Assembly: GCA_963729365.1 (NCBI GenBank) | Contig: CAVSNQ010000006.1 | Location: forward strand, 186,001 to 250,000 | DNA from: JASHPR01 sp963729365 | GTDB taxonomy: Bacteria > Actinomycetota > Actinomycetes > Streptosporangiales > Streptosporangiaceae | Reading direction: 5' to 3' | DNA length: 64,000 nucleotides | Part shown: piece by piece, positions 53,754-62,760 of the stretch | Position numbering within the stretch: the first letter of the stretch is position 1 | Layout of the letters: every line of letters begins with the position of its first letter | Made by a program: the position numbers and the translations under genes | Notes under the pieces: generated by a model | The model's input: the letters and a program-made list of their open reading frames with translations, nothing else | Told to the model about the DNA's origin: nothing | Databases searched by the model: none

Positions 53754-53795
53754 GCCGGCCGGTCCGCGATCCGGGCCGGCCGGTCCGCGATCCGG
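53754..53795 (+). repeat. 21-bp tandem duplication in a 462-bp divergent gap
   Basis: GCCGGCCGGTCCGCGATCCGG occurs twice head to tail (21 bp each). The surrounding gap between the cytochrome-like operon and the peptidoglycan glycosyltransferase holds no credible gene on either strand; it should contain both promoters, but no clear -35/-10 pair was seen. Confidence 0.85.
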
Positions 53796-53944
53796 ACCGA
53801 AAGGGGCACCGAGCCGTTTCGCCGGAAAGCGACCCTGATTGGCACGGTGCACGCGGCCCCATCGTTTGGCTTAGTGGGTGCCGTGGGCAGAATTGCTATT
53901 GCCCTGGCCGGAGATAACCAGGGCCAGACTTCGGGGCAGGCGCG

Positions 53945-54853
53945 ATGACGATGCGGGGACCAACGGGCGAGACCGGGCCCGGGGGTGATTCCACGCTTCC
54001 GCTGCCGGTTGCCGATCTGCCGTCAGCCACCGGCCGCGCCGTCGTCACCGGCACGGTCACCTCGGGGCGCGGGTACGTCCCGGCCGCGTACGGCCGGCCT
54101 GCGCGCAGGTCCGAGCGGCGCCGGGTCCGTCGGCTCCTGCGCTGGGCCGCGGCCGCGGTCGTGACGCTGATCCTGCTGGGGATCGTCGCGTTCGGCGGGC
54201 TGCTCGCCGTCACCCCGTCCGCCGGCCACGCCCGGCAGCTTGTCCAGGCCCAGGACCTGGCGCACCACGCGGCCTACCCCGGCCCCGGCGTCCCGGCGCG
54301 CTTCGCCGCGTCGCTGGTCGCGACCGAGGACCACCGCTTCTACTCCGAGCCCGGCATCGACCTGTACGCCGTCGCGCGGGTGGGCTTCTCGTATGTGACG
54401 GGCCACGGCATCGAGGGCGGCGCCACCCTGTACCAGCAGCTGGCCAAGCTGCTGTACACCCGCGGGCAGTCCAGCGCGTCCGACGAGGCGGAGCAGGTCG
54501 CGCTGGCCGTCAAGCTTGACCTGACGTACACGAAGCAGCAGATCCTGCAGATGTACGCGGACGTCGTCTACTTCGGCAACAACTACTACGGCCTGGCCGC
54601 CGCGAGCTGCGGTTACTTCGGGGTTCAGCCCGCCGAGTTGTCCTGGCCGCAGGCGGCGATGCTGGCCGGCCTGGTGCAGGGCCCGTCACTGGACGACCCG
54701 CTGACCCATCCGGCCAACGCGCGCGCCCGCGAGGTTCACGTGGTGGGCCGGCTGGTGGCGACCGGAAAGCTGACTCAGGCCCAGGGCCAGGGCGCGCTCG
54801 CGGTGCCGTTGTCCAGCCTGGTCGCCGGGGCCGGGCTGGGCTGCTCTTCCTGA
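53945..54853 (+). CDS. Monofunctional peptidoglycan glycosyltransferase (GT51)
   Basis: A 302-aa membrane-anchored enzyme that polymerises lipid II into glycan chains. One helix (AAAVVTLILLGIVAFGGLLA, about 70-90) follows a basic cytoplasmic tail. GT51 motifs: LVATEDHRFYSEPGID (first catalytic Glu), GGATLYQQLAKLLYT for the usual GGSTITQQ, and YTKQQILQMYADVVYFG for YSKxxILExYLNxxYFG. In the last, Glu is replaced by Gln and Asn by Asp. No transpeptidase domain follows. The gene end overlaps the convergent GtrA gene by 168 bp. Confidence 0.87.
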   Translation: MTMRGPTGETGPGGDSTLPLPVADLPSATGRAVVTGTVTSGRGYVPAAYGRPARRSERRRVRRLLRWAAAAVVTLILLGIVAFGGLLAVTPSAGHARQLVQAQDLAHHAAYPGPGVPARFAASLVATEDHRFYSEPGIDLYAVARVGFSYVTGHGIEGGATLYQQLAKLLYTRGQSSASDEAEQVALAVKLDLTYTKQQILQMYADVVYFGNNYYGLAAASCGYFGVQPAELSWPQAAMLAGLVQGPSLDDPLTHPANARAREVHVVGRLVATGKLTQAQGQGALAVPLSSLVAGAGLGCSS

Positions 54854-55519
54854 TCGGGCCGACTTACCTGGAACGCGCGTGCCGGGGGCCGTCTGGCCGC
54901 GCGTGGCCGTCCTGGCGCGGGCCGGCTCGTTCCCGTCCGGCCGGCCGTGGCCGGCCCCGTTCCCGTCCGGCCCGCCGTGGCCGGCCTGCGGGTCAGGCGG
55001 AACCAGCGCGGGCGCACGGCCCTCGTGCCGTCCCGCAGAGCCGAACGGCTCCGTGGGCAGAGCGTCTGCGGGCAGCTCGAGCTCGGGGGGCAGCATGTGC
55101 CACACCCACTTCCGGTACGCCCAGAACCGGAACACCGTGCCGATGACGATCCCCATGAGGTTCGCGATGTTGTACCAGAGCCCGCCCTGGTGGCCCAGGA
55201 GGTCCTGGACGACCCAGATGCAGGCGTACTGGATCAGCAGCCCGACACCGTTCAGCACGAAGAACATCACGCTTTCGCGCGTGGTGCCTGCGCCCTCGCG
55301 GTGCCGGAACGTCCAGTGGCGGTTGCCGATGAAGGTGACGGCCGTGGCCACGATGGTCGCGATCGTGATCGAGGTGTACTTCCCGACCCCGAGTCCGAGG
55401 TGCAGCAGGTCGGCGCCGCCGAGCGTCACGATGAAGCCGATCCCGCCGACGACGAGGAACTTGGATCCCTCGTGGATCAGCAGCCGGAAGCGCTGGTACA
55501 ACGTGCTGACGAGACTCAC
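54686..55519 (-). CDS. GtrA-family membrane protein
   Basis: The first 150 residues have four hydrophobic helices of the GtrA fold: KFLVVGGIGFIVTLGGADLL, TATAVTFIGNRHWTFRHRE (the NRxWTF mark), ESVMFFVLNGVGLLIQY and GIVIGTVFRFWAYRKWVW. GtrA proteins take part in polyprenyl-phosphate-linked sugar transfer for cell-surface polymers. The remaining 125 residues are Pro/Gly/Arg-rich, low complexity and lie antisense to the glycosyltransferase gene, so the functional protein may effectively end near residue 155. Confidence 0.85.
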   Translation of the reverse strand: MSLVSTLYQRFRLLIHEGSKFLVVGGIGFIVTLGGADLLHLGLGVGKYTSITIATIVATAVTFIGNRHWTFRHREGAGTTRESVMFFVLNGVGLLIQYACIWVVQDLLGHQGGLWYNIANLMGIVIGTVFRFWAYRKWVWHMLPPELELPADALPTEPFGSAGRHEGRAPALVPPDPQAGHGGPDGNGAGHGRPDGNEPARARTATRGQTAPGTRVPGKSARSGRAAQPGPGDQAGQRHRERALALGLSQLSGRHQPAHHVNLAGARVGRMGQRVVQ

Positions 55520-55686
55520 CTGGCCGCCTTCCTTCCCCGTATCTCCTCAGGACGCGCCGAGGCGACGTCTAGCGAGGGTACCCGCTACCACCCACGCCGT
55601 GGCGAAACCGGGGAAATCCAGGCACGGGGCATACCAGGTTTTTCCCTAGGCCTGTCCGGTCAGCCCGGGCTGAAACCAGTTCGGAA

Positions 55687-56718
55687 ATGCCGGTCATGCC
55701 CGGTAGTGTCACGGGGGTGCCCGCTTCCGACGTGCTGATTCATGCCCGCGGCCTGGCCAAGAGGTTCGGCAGTGCGGTGGCGGTGGCGGGCATCGATTTC
55801 GATCTGCGCCGGGGCGAGGCGTTCGGCTTCCTCGGGCCGAACGGCGCGGGCAAGTCGTCGACCATGCGCATGATCGGCTGCGTCTCTCCGCCGAGCGCCG
55901 GGGAGCTGACCATCCTGGGCCTGGACCCGGTCGCCGACGGGCCGGCCATCCGGGCCCGGCTTGGCGTGGTCCCGCAGGAGGACACGCTGGACGTGGAGCT
56001 GACCGTCCGGGAGAACCTGATCATCTACGGCCGCTACTTCGGGCTGCCGCGCCAGGTGATCGCCGAGCGCGCCGCCAGGCTGCTGGAGTTCGTGCAGCTC
56101 AGCGACCGGGCGGAGGATCAGGTCGAGCCGCTGTCCGGCGGCATGAAGCGCCGCCTCACGATCGCCCGCTCGCTGATCAACGAGCCGGAGATCCTGCTGC
56201 TCGACGAGCCGACCACGGGCCTGGATCCGCAGGCCCGGCACGCCGTGTGGGACCGGCTGTACCGGCTCAAGCAGCAAGGCGTGACGCTGGTGCTGACCAC
56301 GCACTACATGGACGAGGCCGAGCAGCTCTGCGACCGCCTGGTGGTAATGGACCGCGGCCAGATCGCGGCCGAGGGCTCGCCCCGCGAGCTGATCGGCCGG
56401 TACTCCACCCCCGAGGTGCTCGAGCTGCGGTTCGATCCGTCCGAGCACCAGCAGGCGGCGGACAAGCTCGCGGAGCTTGCTCCGCGGCGGGGGGTTGACG
56501 GGGGGTCGTCCCCCCTAGGGCCAGCACGGCTGGCCGGCGCGCCCGCGGAGCGGCTGGAGGTCCTGGCTGACCGGATCCTGCTGTACACGCAGAACGGCGA
56601 CGCCGCGCTCGCCGCCGTCCGCGGGCTGGGCCTGGAGCCGCTGACATCCCTGGTCCGCCGCAGCACGCTCGAGGACGTGTTCCTCCGGCTGACCGGCCGG
56701 CGGCTGGAGGACTGGTGA
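55687..56718 (+). CDS. ABC transporter ATP-binding protein (ABC-2 exporter)
   Basis: A 343-aa ATPase of the DrrA/NodI group. Walker A GPNGAGKSS (residues 50-58), Q-loop VVPQEDTLD, signature LSGGMKRR, Walker B EILLLDEPTTGLD and switch H in TTHYMDEAE. A start at a GTG ten codons later is equally possible. It overlaps the first permease by four bases. Near residue 260-277 a palindromic GC-rich DNA insert adds an in-frame LAELAPRRGVDGGSSPLG-type loop. Confidence 0.93.
   Translation: MPVMPGSVTGVPASDVLIHARGLAKRFGSAVAVAGIDFDLRRGEAFGFLGPNGAGKSSTMRMIGCVSPPSAGELTILGLDPVADGPAIRARLGVVPQEDTLDVELTVRENLIIYGRYFGLPRQVIAERAARLLEFVQLSDRAEDQVEPLSGGMKRRLTIARSLINEPEILLLDEPTTGLDPQARHAVWDRLYRLKQQGVTLVLTTHYMDEAEQLCDRLVVMDRGQIAAEGSPRELIGRYSTPEVLELRFDPSEHQQAADKLAELAPRRGVDGGSSPLGPARLAGAPAERLEVLADRILLYTQNGDAALAAVRGLGLEPLTSLVRRSTLEDVFLRLTGRRLEDW
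56469..56515. repeat. Palindromic insert inside the ABC ATPase gene
   Basis: CGCGGAGC-TT-GCTCCGCG (8-bp arms) is followed 13 bp later by GGGGGG-TCGT-CCCCCC (6-bp arms). The two hairpins are in frame within a coding sequence and encode a loop outside the conserved ATPase motifs, as REP-like or Rickettsia-palindrome-like inserts do. Confidence 0.6.
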
Positions 56719-57491
56719 TCGGTTCCCACGCGCTGCGCGAGTTCCGGTTCTGGCTGACCAACTACCGGCGTACCTGGCGGGGCACCATCTACTCCAGCGT
56801 GCTGAACCCGGTGCTCTACCTCGGCGCGATGGGCGTGGGCCTGGGCACCCTGGTCGACAAGCACGGCCCGGCCAGCCTGGACGGCGTCAGCTACCTGGTC
56901 TTCCTGGCCCCCGGGCTGCTGGCCGCGCAAGCCATGCAGACCGCCATCGGGGAGTCCACCTACCCGGTGCTCGGCTCGGTGAAGTGGCTGAAGACGTATC
57001 AGGCGGCGGCGGCCACTCCGCTGCGCCCGAGCGACATCTTCCACGGGCACCTGCTGTTCACCACGATGCGGCTGACCATGAACTGCTCGATCTTCGTCGT
57101 CGTGATGGCCGCGTTCGGCGCCGTCCGCTCGCCCTGGGTGCTCGCGGCGCTGCCGGTGGCCGTGCTGACCGGGCTGGCGTTCGCCGCGCCGGTCGAGGCG
57201 TACGCGGTGAGCCGGACCAAGGACCAGTCGTTCGCGATGCTTTACCGGTTCGGGCTGATCCCGCTGTTCCTGTTCTCCGGCACGTTCTTCCCGGTCAGCC
57301 AGCTGCCCGAGTGGATCAGGCCACTGGCCTACGTCACGCCGCTCTGGAACGGCGTGGCGCTGTGCCGGTCGCTCAGCCTCGGCACGGCCACCGCCGGCCC
57401 CGCGCTCGCGCACATCGCCTACCTGGCCGCGCTGGCCGCCGCGGGAATCACCGCCGGACACCGGACCTACCGCCGGCGGCTCTATGTCTAG
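56715..57491 (+). CDS. ABC-2 type permease, first
   Basis: A 258-aa permease with six hydrophobic helices: LREFRFWLTNYRRTWRGTIY precedes helix 1, and the ABC-2 signature region is RFGLIPLFLFSGTFFPVSQLPEW with the following LAYVTPLWNGVALCRSL. It pairs with the next permease as a heterodimer under the preceding ATPase (NodJ/DrrB-like). The GTG start overlaps the ATPase stop (GTGA). Confidence 0.92.
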   Translation: MIGSHALREFRFWLTNYRRTWRGTIYSSVLNPVLYLGAMGVGLGTLVDKHGPASLDGVSYLVFLAPGLLAAQAMQTAIGESTYPVLGSVKWLKTYQAAAATPLRPSDIFHGHLLFTTMRLTMNCSIFVVVMAAFGAVRSPWVLAALPVAVLTGLAFAAPVEAYAVSRTKDQSFAMLYRFGLIPLFLFSGTFFPVSQLPEWIRPLAYVTPLWNGVALCRSLSLGTATAGPALAHIAYLAALAAAGITAGHRTYRRRLYV

Positions 57492-58287
57492 CCTCCCGGT
57501 CCCGGCCCGGCTGACCCGGCTCGGCGGCCGGGGCAGCGTGCATCTCATCGAACGGCATGCCCGGGCCTACCGGCACGCCTGGCTGGTGCTGGTCTCCGGC
57601 CTGTGCGAGCCGCTGTTCTACCTGCTGTCGATCGGGGTCGGCCTCGGCGAGCTGGTCGGCCAGGTGGCCGGGCCCGGCGGTCACCTGGTGGGGTACACCA
57701 GCTTCGTGGCCCCGGCGCTGCTGGCCACCTCGTCGATGAACGGCGCCGTCTTCGACTCGACCTTCAACGTGTTTTTCCGGCTGAAGTACAACAAGTTCTA
57801 CGACGCGGCGCTGGCCACGCCGATGGGCTCCGGCGATATCGCGCTCGGCGAGATCGGCTGGGCGCTGATCCGCGGCGGCCTGTACGCGGCCGCGTTCATG
57901 GTGGTCGTGCTGGCCATGGGCCTGGTCCACTCGGCCTGGGCCGTGGCGGCGCTGCCGGTGGCCCTGCTGATCGGCTTCGCGTTCGCCGGGGCCGGGATGG
58001 CGGCCACCACGTTCATGCGGAGCTGGCAGCACTTCGAGTTCATCACGCTGGCCACGCTGCCGATGTTCCTGTTCTCGACCACGTTCTACCCGCTAAGCGT
58101 TTACCCGAGGCCGATCCAGATCGTGGTGCAGTGCACGCCGCTGTACCAGGGCGTGGCGCTGATGCGCGGCCTGACCCTCGGCGTGGTCGGGCCCGGCCTG
58201 CTCTGGCACGTGGCCTACCTGGCGCTGATGGGCCTGGCCGGCCTCGAGGTCGCGGGCCGCCGGATCAGCCGCCTGCTGCTCAAGTAG
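57484..58287 (+). CDS. ABC-2 type permease, second
   Basis: A 267-aa six-helix permease related to the first: ERHARAYRHAWLVLVSGLCE at the N-terminus, and TLPMFLFSTTFYPLSVYPRP with QCTPLYQGVALMRGL as the ABC-2 signature part. It overlaps the first permease by eight bases. The three genes form an exporter operon; lipids, antibiotics or polysaccharides are usual substrates of this group and none is indicated here. Confidence 0.92.
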   Translation: MSSLPVPARLTRLGGRGSVHLIERHARAYRHAWLVLVSGLCEPLFYLLSIGVGLGELVGQVAGPGGHLVGYTSFVAPALLATSSMNGAVFDSTFNVFFRLKYNKFYDAALATPMGSGDIALGEIGWALIRGGLYAAAFMVVVLAMGLVHSAWAVAALPVALLIGFAFAGAGMAATTFMRSWQHFEFITLATLPMFLFSTTFYPLSVYPRPIQIVVQCTPLYQGVALMRGLTLGVVGPGLLWHVAYLALMGLAGLEVAGRRISRLLLK

Positions 58288-58308
58288 CGAGCCCGCCCTG
58301 AGCGCCGG

Positions 58309-59283
58309 TCACGCTCCGGCCGGGCCGGAGAAGTAGCGGCGCGGGTTGGCCACCAGCATGGCCTCGATCTGGGCCTGGCTCACCCCGCGCTCGAGCAGCG
58401 CAGGCAGCACGTCGTCGAACAGGTGGCCGTAGTGCCAGGAGGGCGCGAAGGCCGGGATGACGTCCGGCCGGAACCAGTCGATGTAGCACGCCGCGTCGTG
58501 CGAGAGCACCATCCGGTCCGCGTAACCGCGCCTGGCCAGCTCGGCCACGGTATCCACCCGCTGCTCGAACGGCAGCATGATGTCGAGCCCGAACCGGTCC
58601 ATGCCGAGCAGGCAGCCCGCGTCGGCCAGCCTGGTCAGGTAGCCCAGGTCCGTCGCGTCACCGCTGTGGCCCATCACCACCCGGGTCAGGTCGGCGCCCT
58701 CCGCCGCCAGGACCCGCATCGCCTCGAGCCCCGAGCCGGACCCAGGATGGGTGTGCACGGTGACCGGCGCGCCGGTCGCCACGTGGGCGCTGCCGACTGC
58801 GCGCAGCACCCGCTCCACCCCGGGAGTGAGGCCCTTCTCCTCGATCGCGCACTTGAGGAAGGCGGCCTTGACCCCGGTGCCCGCGATGCCCTCGGTGAGA
58901 TCGGAGACGAACAGGGCCGTCATCGGATCCGAGCTCGCTGACTTGCTCCGCTGGCCCCGGTACCGGAAGTAGAACGGCACGTCATCGTAGGTGTACAGGC
59001 CGGTGGCCACGATGATGTTGAGGTCGGTGCCGGCCGCTACCCGCTGGATCCGGCGGATGTCCCGGCCCAGGCCGATGACGGTCGGGTCGACGATCGTGTC
59101 ACAGCCGCGCTGCCGCAGCGCGTTCAGCTTCGCGGCCGCGTCGGCGACCCTTTCCTCCTCGTCCCAGTCGCCCGGGTAGTTCAGCCGGATCTCCTCGTTG
59201 AGCACGAACACGTGCTCGTGCATCAGCGTGGTGCCCAGGCTGGTCACGTCAACCGGGCCCCGGACCGTCTCGACCTGCGCCAT
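58309..59283 (-). CDS. Phosphotriesterase-family metal-dependent hydrolase
   Basis: A 324-aa amidohydrolase-fold enzyme. Metal ligands are the HxH of TTLMHEHVFVLN (His22, His24), the carbamylated Lys in AAFLKCAIEE, His in VTVHTHPG and in VMGHSGD, and the final Asp in VLSHDAACY. This layout is that of phosphotriesterases and the related lactonases (PLLs), whose usual substrates are lactones; true organophosphate cleavage need not follow. It is convergent with the ABC exporter operon. The ATG has no strong ribosome site. Confidence 0.9.
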   Translation of the reverse strand: MAQVETVRGPVDVTSLGTTLMHEHVFVLNEEIRLNYPGDWDEEERVADAAAKLNALRQRGCDTIVDPTVIGLGRDIRRIQRVAAGTDLNIIVATGLYTYDDVPFYFRYRGQRSKSASSDPMTALFVSDLTEGIAGTGVKAAFLKCAIEEKGLTPGVERVLRAVGSAHVATGAPVTVHTHPGSGSGLEAMRVLAAEGADLTRVVMGHSGDATDLGYLTRLADAGCLLGMDRFGLDIMLPFEQRVDTVAELARRGYADRMVLSHDAACYIDWFRPDVIPAFAPSWHYGHLFDDVLPALLERGVSQAQIEAMLVANPRRYFSGPAGA

Positions 59284-59456
59284 GCCAAGACCCTATTGCG
59301 CAGGCGGCCGCGCCCGGATACGCCCAAGCCGCCCGATGTGCCATGAGCCTGCCCGGTGGGAGCTCTGCGCCTCTTGACTCCGCTCTAGGCCGGGACCGTA
59401 GCGTGGTGCCAATACCGGCCGGTAGATAGCCTTATCCGGACGCATGGAGGCGGCAG

Positions 59457-60695
59457 ATGGAATTCGCGTATGACGCACGCACAGAAGAGATGCGGGAGCG
59501 GCTGCTGTCGTTCATGGATTCTCATGTCTACCCAGCCGAGAAGGTGTTCGACGAGCAGGTGGCCGAGGCGGCCGCCGCCGGTCGGCTCTGGGAGCGGCCG
59601 GCCGTCATCGACGAGCTGAAGGCCGAGGCCAGGAGCAGGGGTCTGTGGAACTTGTTCCTGGCCCATCACCCGGAGGGTGCCGGGCTGTCCAACCTGCAGT
59701 ACGCGCCGCTGGCCGAGATCACCGGGCACAGCCCGACCATCGCGCCGGAGGCGCTGAACTGCGCGGCACCGGACACCGGCAACATGGAACTGCTCGCCGA
59801 GTTCGGCACCGCGGAGCAGCAGCAGCGCTGGCTCCGGCCGCTGCTCGACGGCGAGATCAGGTCGGCGTTCTGCATGACCGAGCCCGGCGTCGCCTCGTCG
59901 GACGCTACCAACATCGCGACCAGGATCGAGCGCGACGGCGGCGAGTACGTGATCAACGGCCGCAAGTGGTGGTCGTCGGGGGCGATGGACCGGCGCTGCG
60001 AGATCCTCATCGTGATGGGGAAGACAGTGAAGGGGGATGGGGAGGTGGGTGGGGCCGAGCGGCACCGGCAGCAGTCGATGGTGCTGGTGCCGCGGGACAC
60101 CCCCGGGGTCAACATCGAGCGCGGGATGCGCGTGTTCGGCTTCACCGACGGCCCGCACGGCGGCCACGCCGAGGTGGAGTTCGCCGACGCCCGGGTGCCG
60201 GCCGACAACCTGATCGCCGGCGAGGGCGACGGCTTCGCGATCGCCCAGGCCCGGCTCGGCCCCGGGCGGATCCACCACTGCATGCGCCAGATCGGCGCGG
60301 CGGAGCGGGCCCTGGAGCTGATGTGCCGCCGGGCCACCCAGCGCTCCGCGTGGGGCGGGCCGCTGGCCGACCAGGGCGTCATCCAGGACTGGATCGCCGA
60401 GTCCCGGGTGCGGATCGAGTCGGCCCGGCTGCTGGTCCTGAAGACGGCCTGGCTGATGGACACCGTGGGCAACAAGGGCGCGCACACCGAGATCCAGGCA
60501 ATCAAGATCGCTACCCCGGCGATGGCGGAATGGGTGATCGACAAGGCGATCCAGACGCACGGGGCGGGCGGCGTCAGCCAGGACTTCCCGCTGGCGCACC
60601 TGTGGGCCAGCGCGCGGACGCTCCGGTTCGCCGACGGGCCGGACGAGGTGCACAAGCGCTCGCTTGCGCGGCGCGAGCTGAGGAAGTACAGCTAG
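59457..60695 (+). CDS. Acyl-CoA dehydrogenase (ACAD10/11-like)
   Basis: A 412-aa FAD enzyme for fatty acyl-CoA alpha,beta-dehydrogenation. It starts MEFAYDARTEEMRERLLSFM; FAD-binding CMTEPGVASSDATN and YVINGRKWWSSGA are at about 140-180, and the C-terminal helical bundle has RIHHCMRQIGAAERALELMC and IQTHGAGGVSQDFPLAH. A Gly/Glu/Arg-rich insert (VKGDGEVGGAERHRQQ, about 191-206) is unusual, and the DNA there resembles an insert in the third gene of the cluster. It leads a likely catabolic operon. Confidence 0.92.
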   Translation: MEFAYDARTEEMRERLLSFMDSHVYPAEKVFDEQVAEAAAAGRLWERPAVIDELKAEARSRGLWNLFLAHHPEGAGLSNLQYAPLAEITGHSPTIAPEALNCAAPDTGNMELLAEFGTAEQQQRWLRPLLDGEIRSAFCMTEPGVASSDATNIATRIERDGGEYVINGRKWWSSGAMDRRCEILIVMGKTVKGDGEVGGAERHRQQSMVLVPRDTPGVNIERGMRVFGFTDGPHGGHAEVEFADARVPADNLIAGEGDGFAIAQARLGPGRIHHCMRQIGAAERALELMCRRATQRSAWGGPLADQGVIQDWIAESRVRIESARLLVLKTAWLMDTVGNKGAHTEIQAIKIATPAMAEWVIDKAIQTHGAGGVSQDFPLAHLWASARTLRFADGPDEVHKRSLARRELRKYS

Positions 60696-60726
60696 TCCCG
60701 GAAGAAACAGCAGGCAGGAGGAACGC

Positions 60727-61503
60727 ATGTCAGAGGAGTCTGGGTCGGCCGCAGCGAACCGGGTGGCGATCGTCACCGGCGCCGCGCGCGGCATCGGGGC
60801 GGCGGTCGCACGACGGCTGGCCGCCGACGGTATGGCCGTCGGCGTCCTGGACCTGAAGGAGGCGGACGGCGGCGGGACCGTCGAGGCGATCACGTCAGCG
60901 GGCGGCCGCGCGATCGCGGTCGGCGCCGACGTGAGCCAGGCCGACCAGGTCGCTGCGGGAGTGGAGAAGGTCGCGGCCGAGCTTGGCCCGCCCGTGGTCC
61001 TCGTCAACAACGCGGGCGTGATCCGGGACAACATGCTGTTCAAGATGACCGATGACGACTGGGACACGGTCATGGGCGTGCACCTGCGCGGGGCGTTCCT
61101 GATGAGCCGCGCCATCCAGAAGCACATGGTGGACCAGCGCTTCGGGCGGATCATCAGCCTGTCGTCGAGCTCGGCGCTCGGCAACCGCGGCCAGGCCAAC
61201 TACTCGACGGCCAAGGCGGGCCTGCAGGGTTTCACCAAGACGCTGGCGATCGAGCTCGGGCAGTTCGGGATCACCGCCAACGCGATAGCGCCCGGGTTCA
61301 TCGTCACCGACATGACCGCGGCGACGGCGGCCAGGATCGGCATGGACTTCGGGGAGTTCCAGAAGGCGGCGGCCACGCAGATCCCGGTACGCCGGGTCGG
61401 CCAGCCGGACGACGTCGCGAACGTCGCGTCCTTCCTGGCCAGCGAGGGAGCGGGCTTCGTCTCCGGCCAGGTCATCTACGTGGCCGGCGGGCCGCTATGT
61501 TGA
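60727..61503 (+). CDS. Short-chain dehydrogenase/reductase, FabG-like
   Basis: A 258-aa NAD(P)-dependent oxidoreductase: cofactor motif VTGAARGIGAAVARRL (about 17-32), NNAG at VVLVNNAGVIRDNML, the Ser in SLSSSSALGN, and the catalytic YSTAKAG. Close to 3-ketoacyl-reductases, so it may act on beta-hydroxy/ketoacyl-CoA from the acyl-CoA dehydrogenase step. GGAGG precedes the ATG by a few bases. It lies 31 bp after the first acyl-CoA dehydrogenase. Confidence 0.92.
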   Translation: MSEESGSAAANRVAIVTGAARGIGAAVARRLAADGMAVGVLDLKEADGGGTVEAITSAGGRAIAVGADVSQADQVAAGVEKVAAELGPPVVLVNNAGVIRDNMLFKMTDDDWDTVMGVHLRGAFLMSRAIQKHMVDQRFGRIISLSSSSALGNRGQANYSTAKAGLQGFTKTLAIELGQFGITANAIAPGFIVTDMTAATAARIGMDFGEFQKAAATQIPVRRVGQPDDVANVASFLASEGAGFVSGQVIYVAGGPLC

Positions 61504-61530
61504 GGCAGGCACCGTGTTGAGCGGCACGCC

Positions 61531-62760
61531 GTGACGACCCCTGATGACCTGCGCGGCCAGGTCCGCGACTTCCTGGCCGGTCACGACCCGGCCGCGATGG
61601 ACCGGCTCGAGTTCCTCCGCGCTCGCTTCGACGCCGGGCTGGCCTGGGTGCACTACCCGGTCGGCCTCGGCGGTCAGGGCCTGTCCCGGGACCTGCAGCC
61701 GGCCGTCGACGCCGAATTCGCCGCGGCCGCCGCCCCGACCAACCGCCCGGAACGCAACGGTATCGGGCTGGGCATGGCCGCCCCGACGATTCTCGCCTTC
61801 GGCTCGCCGGAGCAGCAACGGCGCTGGCTGCGCCCGCTGTGGACCGGCGAGGAGATCTGGTGCCAGCTGTTCAGCGAGCCGGGCGCGGGCTCCGACCTGG
61901 CCGGGCTGGCCACCCGCGCGGTCCGCGCGGCGGGGGACGTGAAGGGGGAAGGGGACGTGAAGGGGGAAGGGGAGGCGGGCGGGGGGTGGGTGGTGACCGG
62001 GCAGAAGGTCTGGACGTCCTCGGCCCACCTGGCCCGCCGGGCGCTGCTGGTGGCCAGGACCGACCCGGACGTGCCCAAGCACCAGGGCCTGACCTACTTC
62101 GCCTGCGACATGACCGCACCCGGAGTAGAGGTCAGGCCGCTGCGCCAGATCACCGGCGAGGCCGAGTTCAACGAGGTCTTCCTGACCGATGTGCCGATCC
62201 CCGACGCGGACCGGATCGGCGCGGTCGGCGAGGGCTGGAAGGTATCCACCACCACGCTGATGAACGAGCGGGTGTCGATCGGCGGGGGAGCGGCGCCCAG
62301 GGAGGGCGGGATGATCGGCTCGGCGGCCGCGGCCTGGCGGGACCATCCCGAGCGCCGCACGCCCGGGCTGCACGACCGGCTGCTCCGGCTGTGGGCCGAC
62401 GCCGAGGTCGCCCGCCTGGCCGGGGCCAGGCTTCGCCAGCAGCTGGCCGCGGGCCAGCCGGGCCCCGAGGGGTCCGCGGCCAAGCTGGTCTTCGCCCGGC
62501 TGAATCAGGAGATATCCGAGTTCGAGGTGGAGCTGGCCGGCTCCGATGGACTGCGTTACGAGGACTGGACGATGCGCCGTCCCGAGGGCGCCAACTTCTA
62601 CGGCCGTGACCCCGGATACCGGTACCTGCGCGCGCGGGGCAACTCGATCGAGGGCGGAACCTCAGAGATCCTCCGCAACATCATCGCCGAGCGGGTGCTC
62701 GGGCTGCCGCCCGAGACCCGGAAGGACACCGGCGTGCCATGGAAGGACCTGCCCAGGTGA
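61531..62760 (+). CDS. Acyl-CoA dehydrogenase, second
   Basis: A 409-aa acyl-CoA dehydrogenase: LFSEPGAGSDLAGLATRAVR and WVVTGQKVWTSSAHLARRAL form the FAD/substrate region, and NSIEGGTSEILRNIIAERVLGL is the C-terminal signature seen in FadE proteins of steroid or long-chain pathways. Two 18-bp direct repeats in the middle add GDVKGEGDVKGEGEAGGG. The GTG start is 27 bp after the short-chain dehydrogenase stop. The stop overlaps the probable start of the next gene. Confidence 0.92.
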   Translation: MTTPDDLRGQVRDFLAGHDPAAMDRLEFLRARFDAGLAWVHYPVGLGGQGLSRDLQPAVDAEFAAAAAPTNRPERNGIGLGMAAPTILAFGSPEQQRRWLRPLWTGEEIWCQLFSEPGAGSDLAGLATRAVRAAGDVKGEGDVKGEGEAGGGWVVTGQKVWTSSAHLARRALLVARTDPDVPKHQGLTYFACDMTAPGVEVRPLRQITGEAEFNEVFLTDVPIPDADRIGAVGEGWKVSTTTLMNERVSIGGGAAPREGGMIGSAAAAWRDHPERRTPGLHDRLLRLWADAEVARLAGARLRQQLAAGQPGPEGSAAKLVFARLNQEISEFEVELAGSDGLRYEDWTMRRPEGANFYGRDPGYRYLRARGNSIEGGTSEILRNIIAERVLGLPPETRKDTGVPWKDLPR

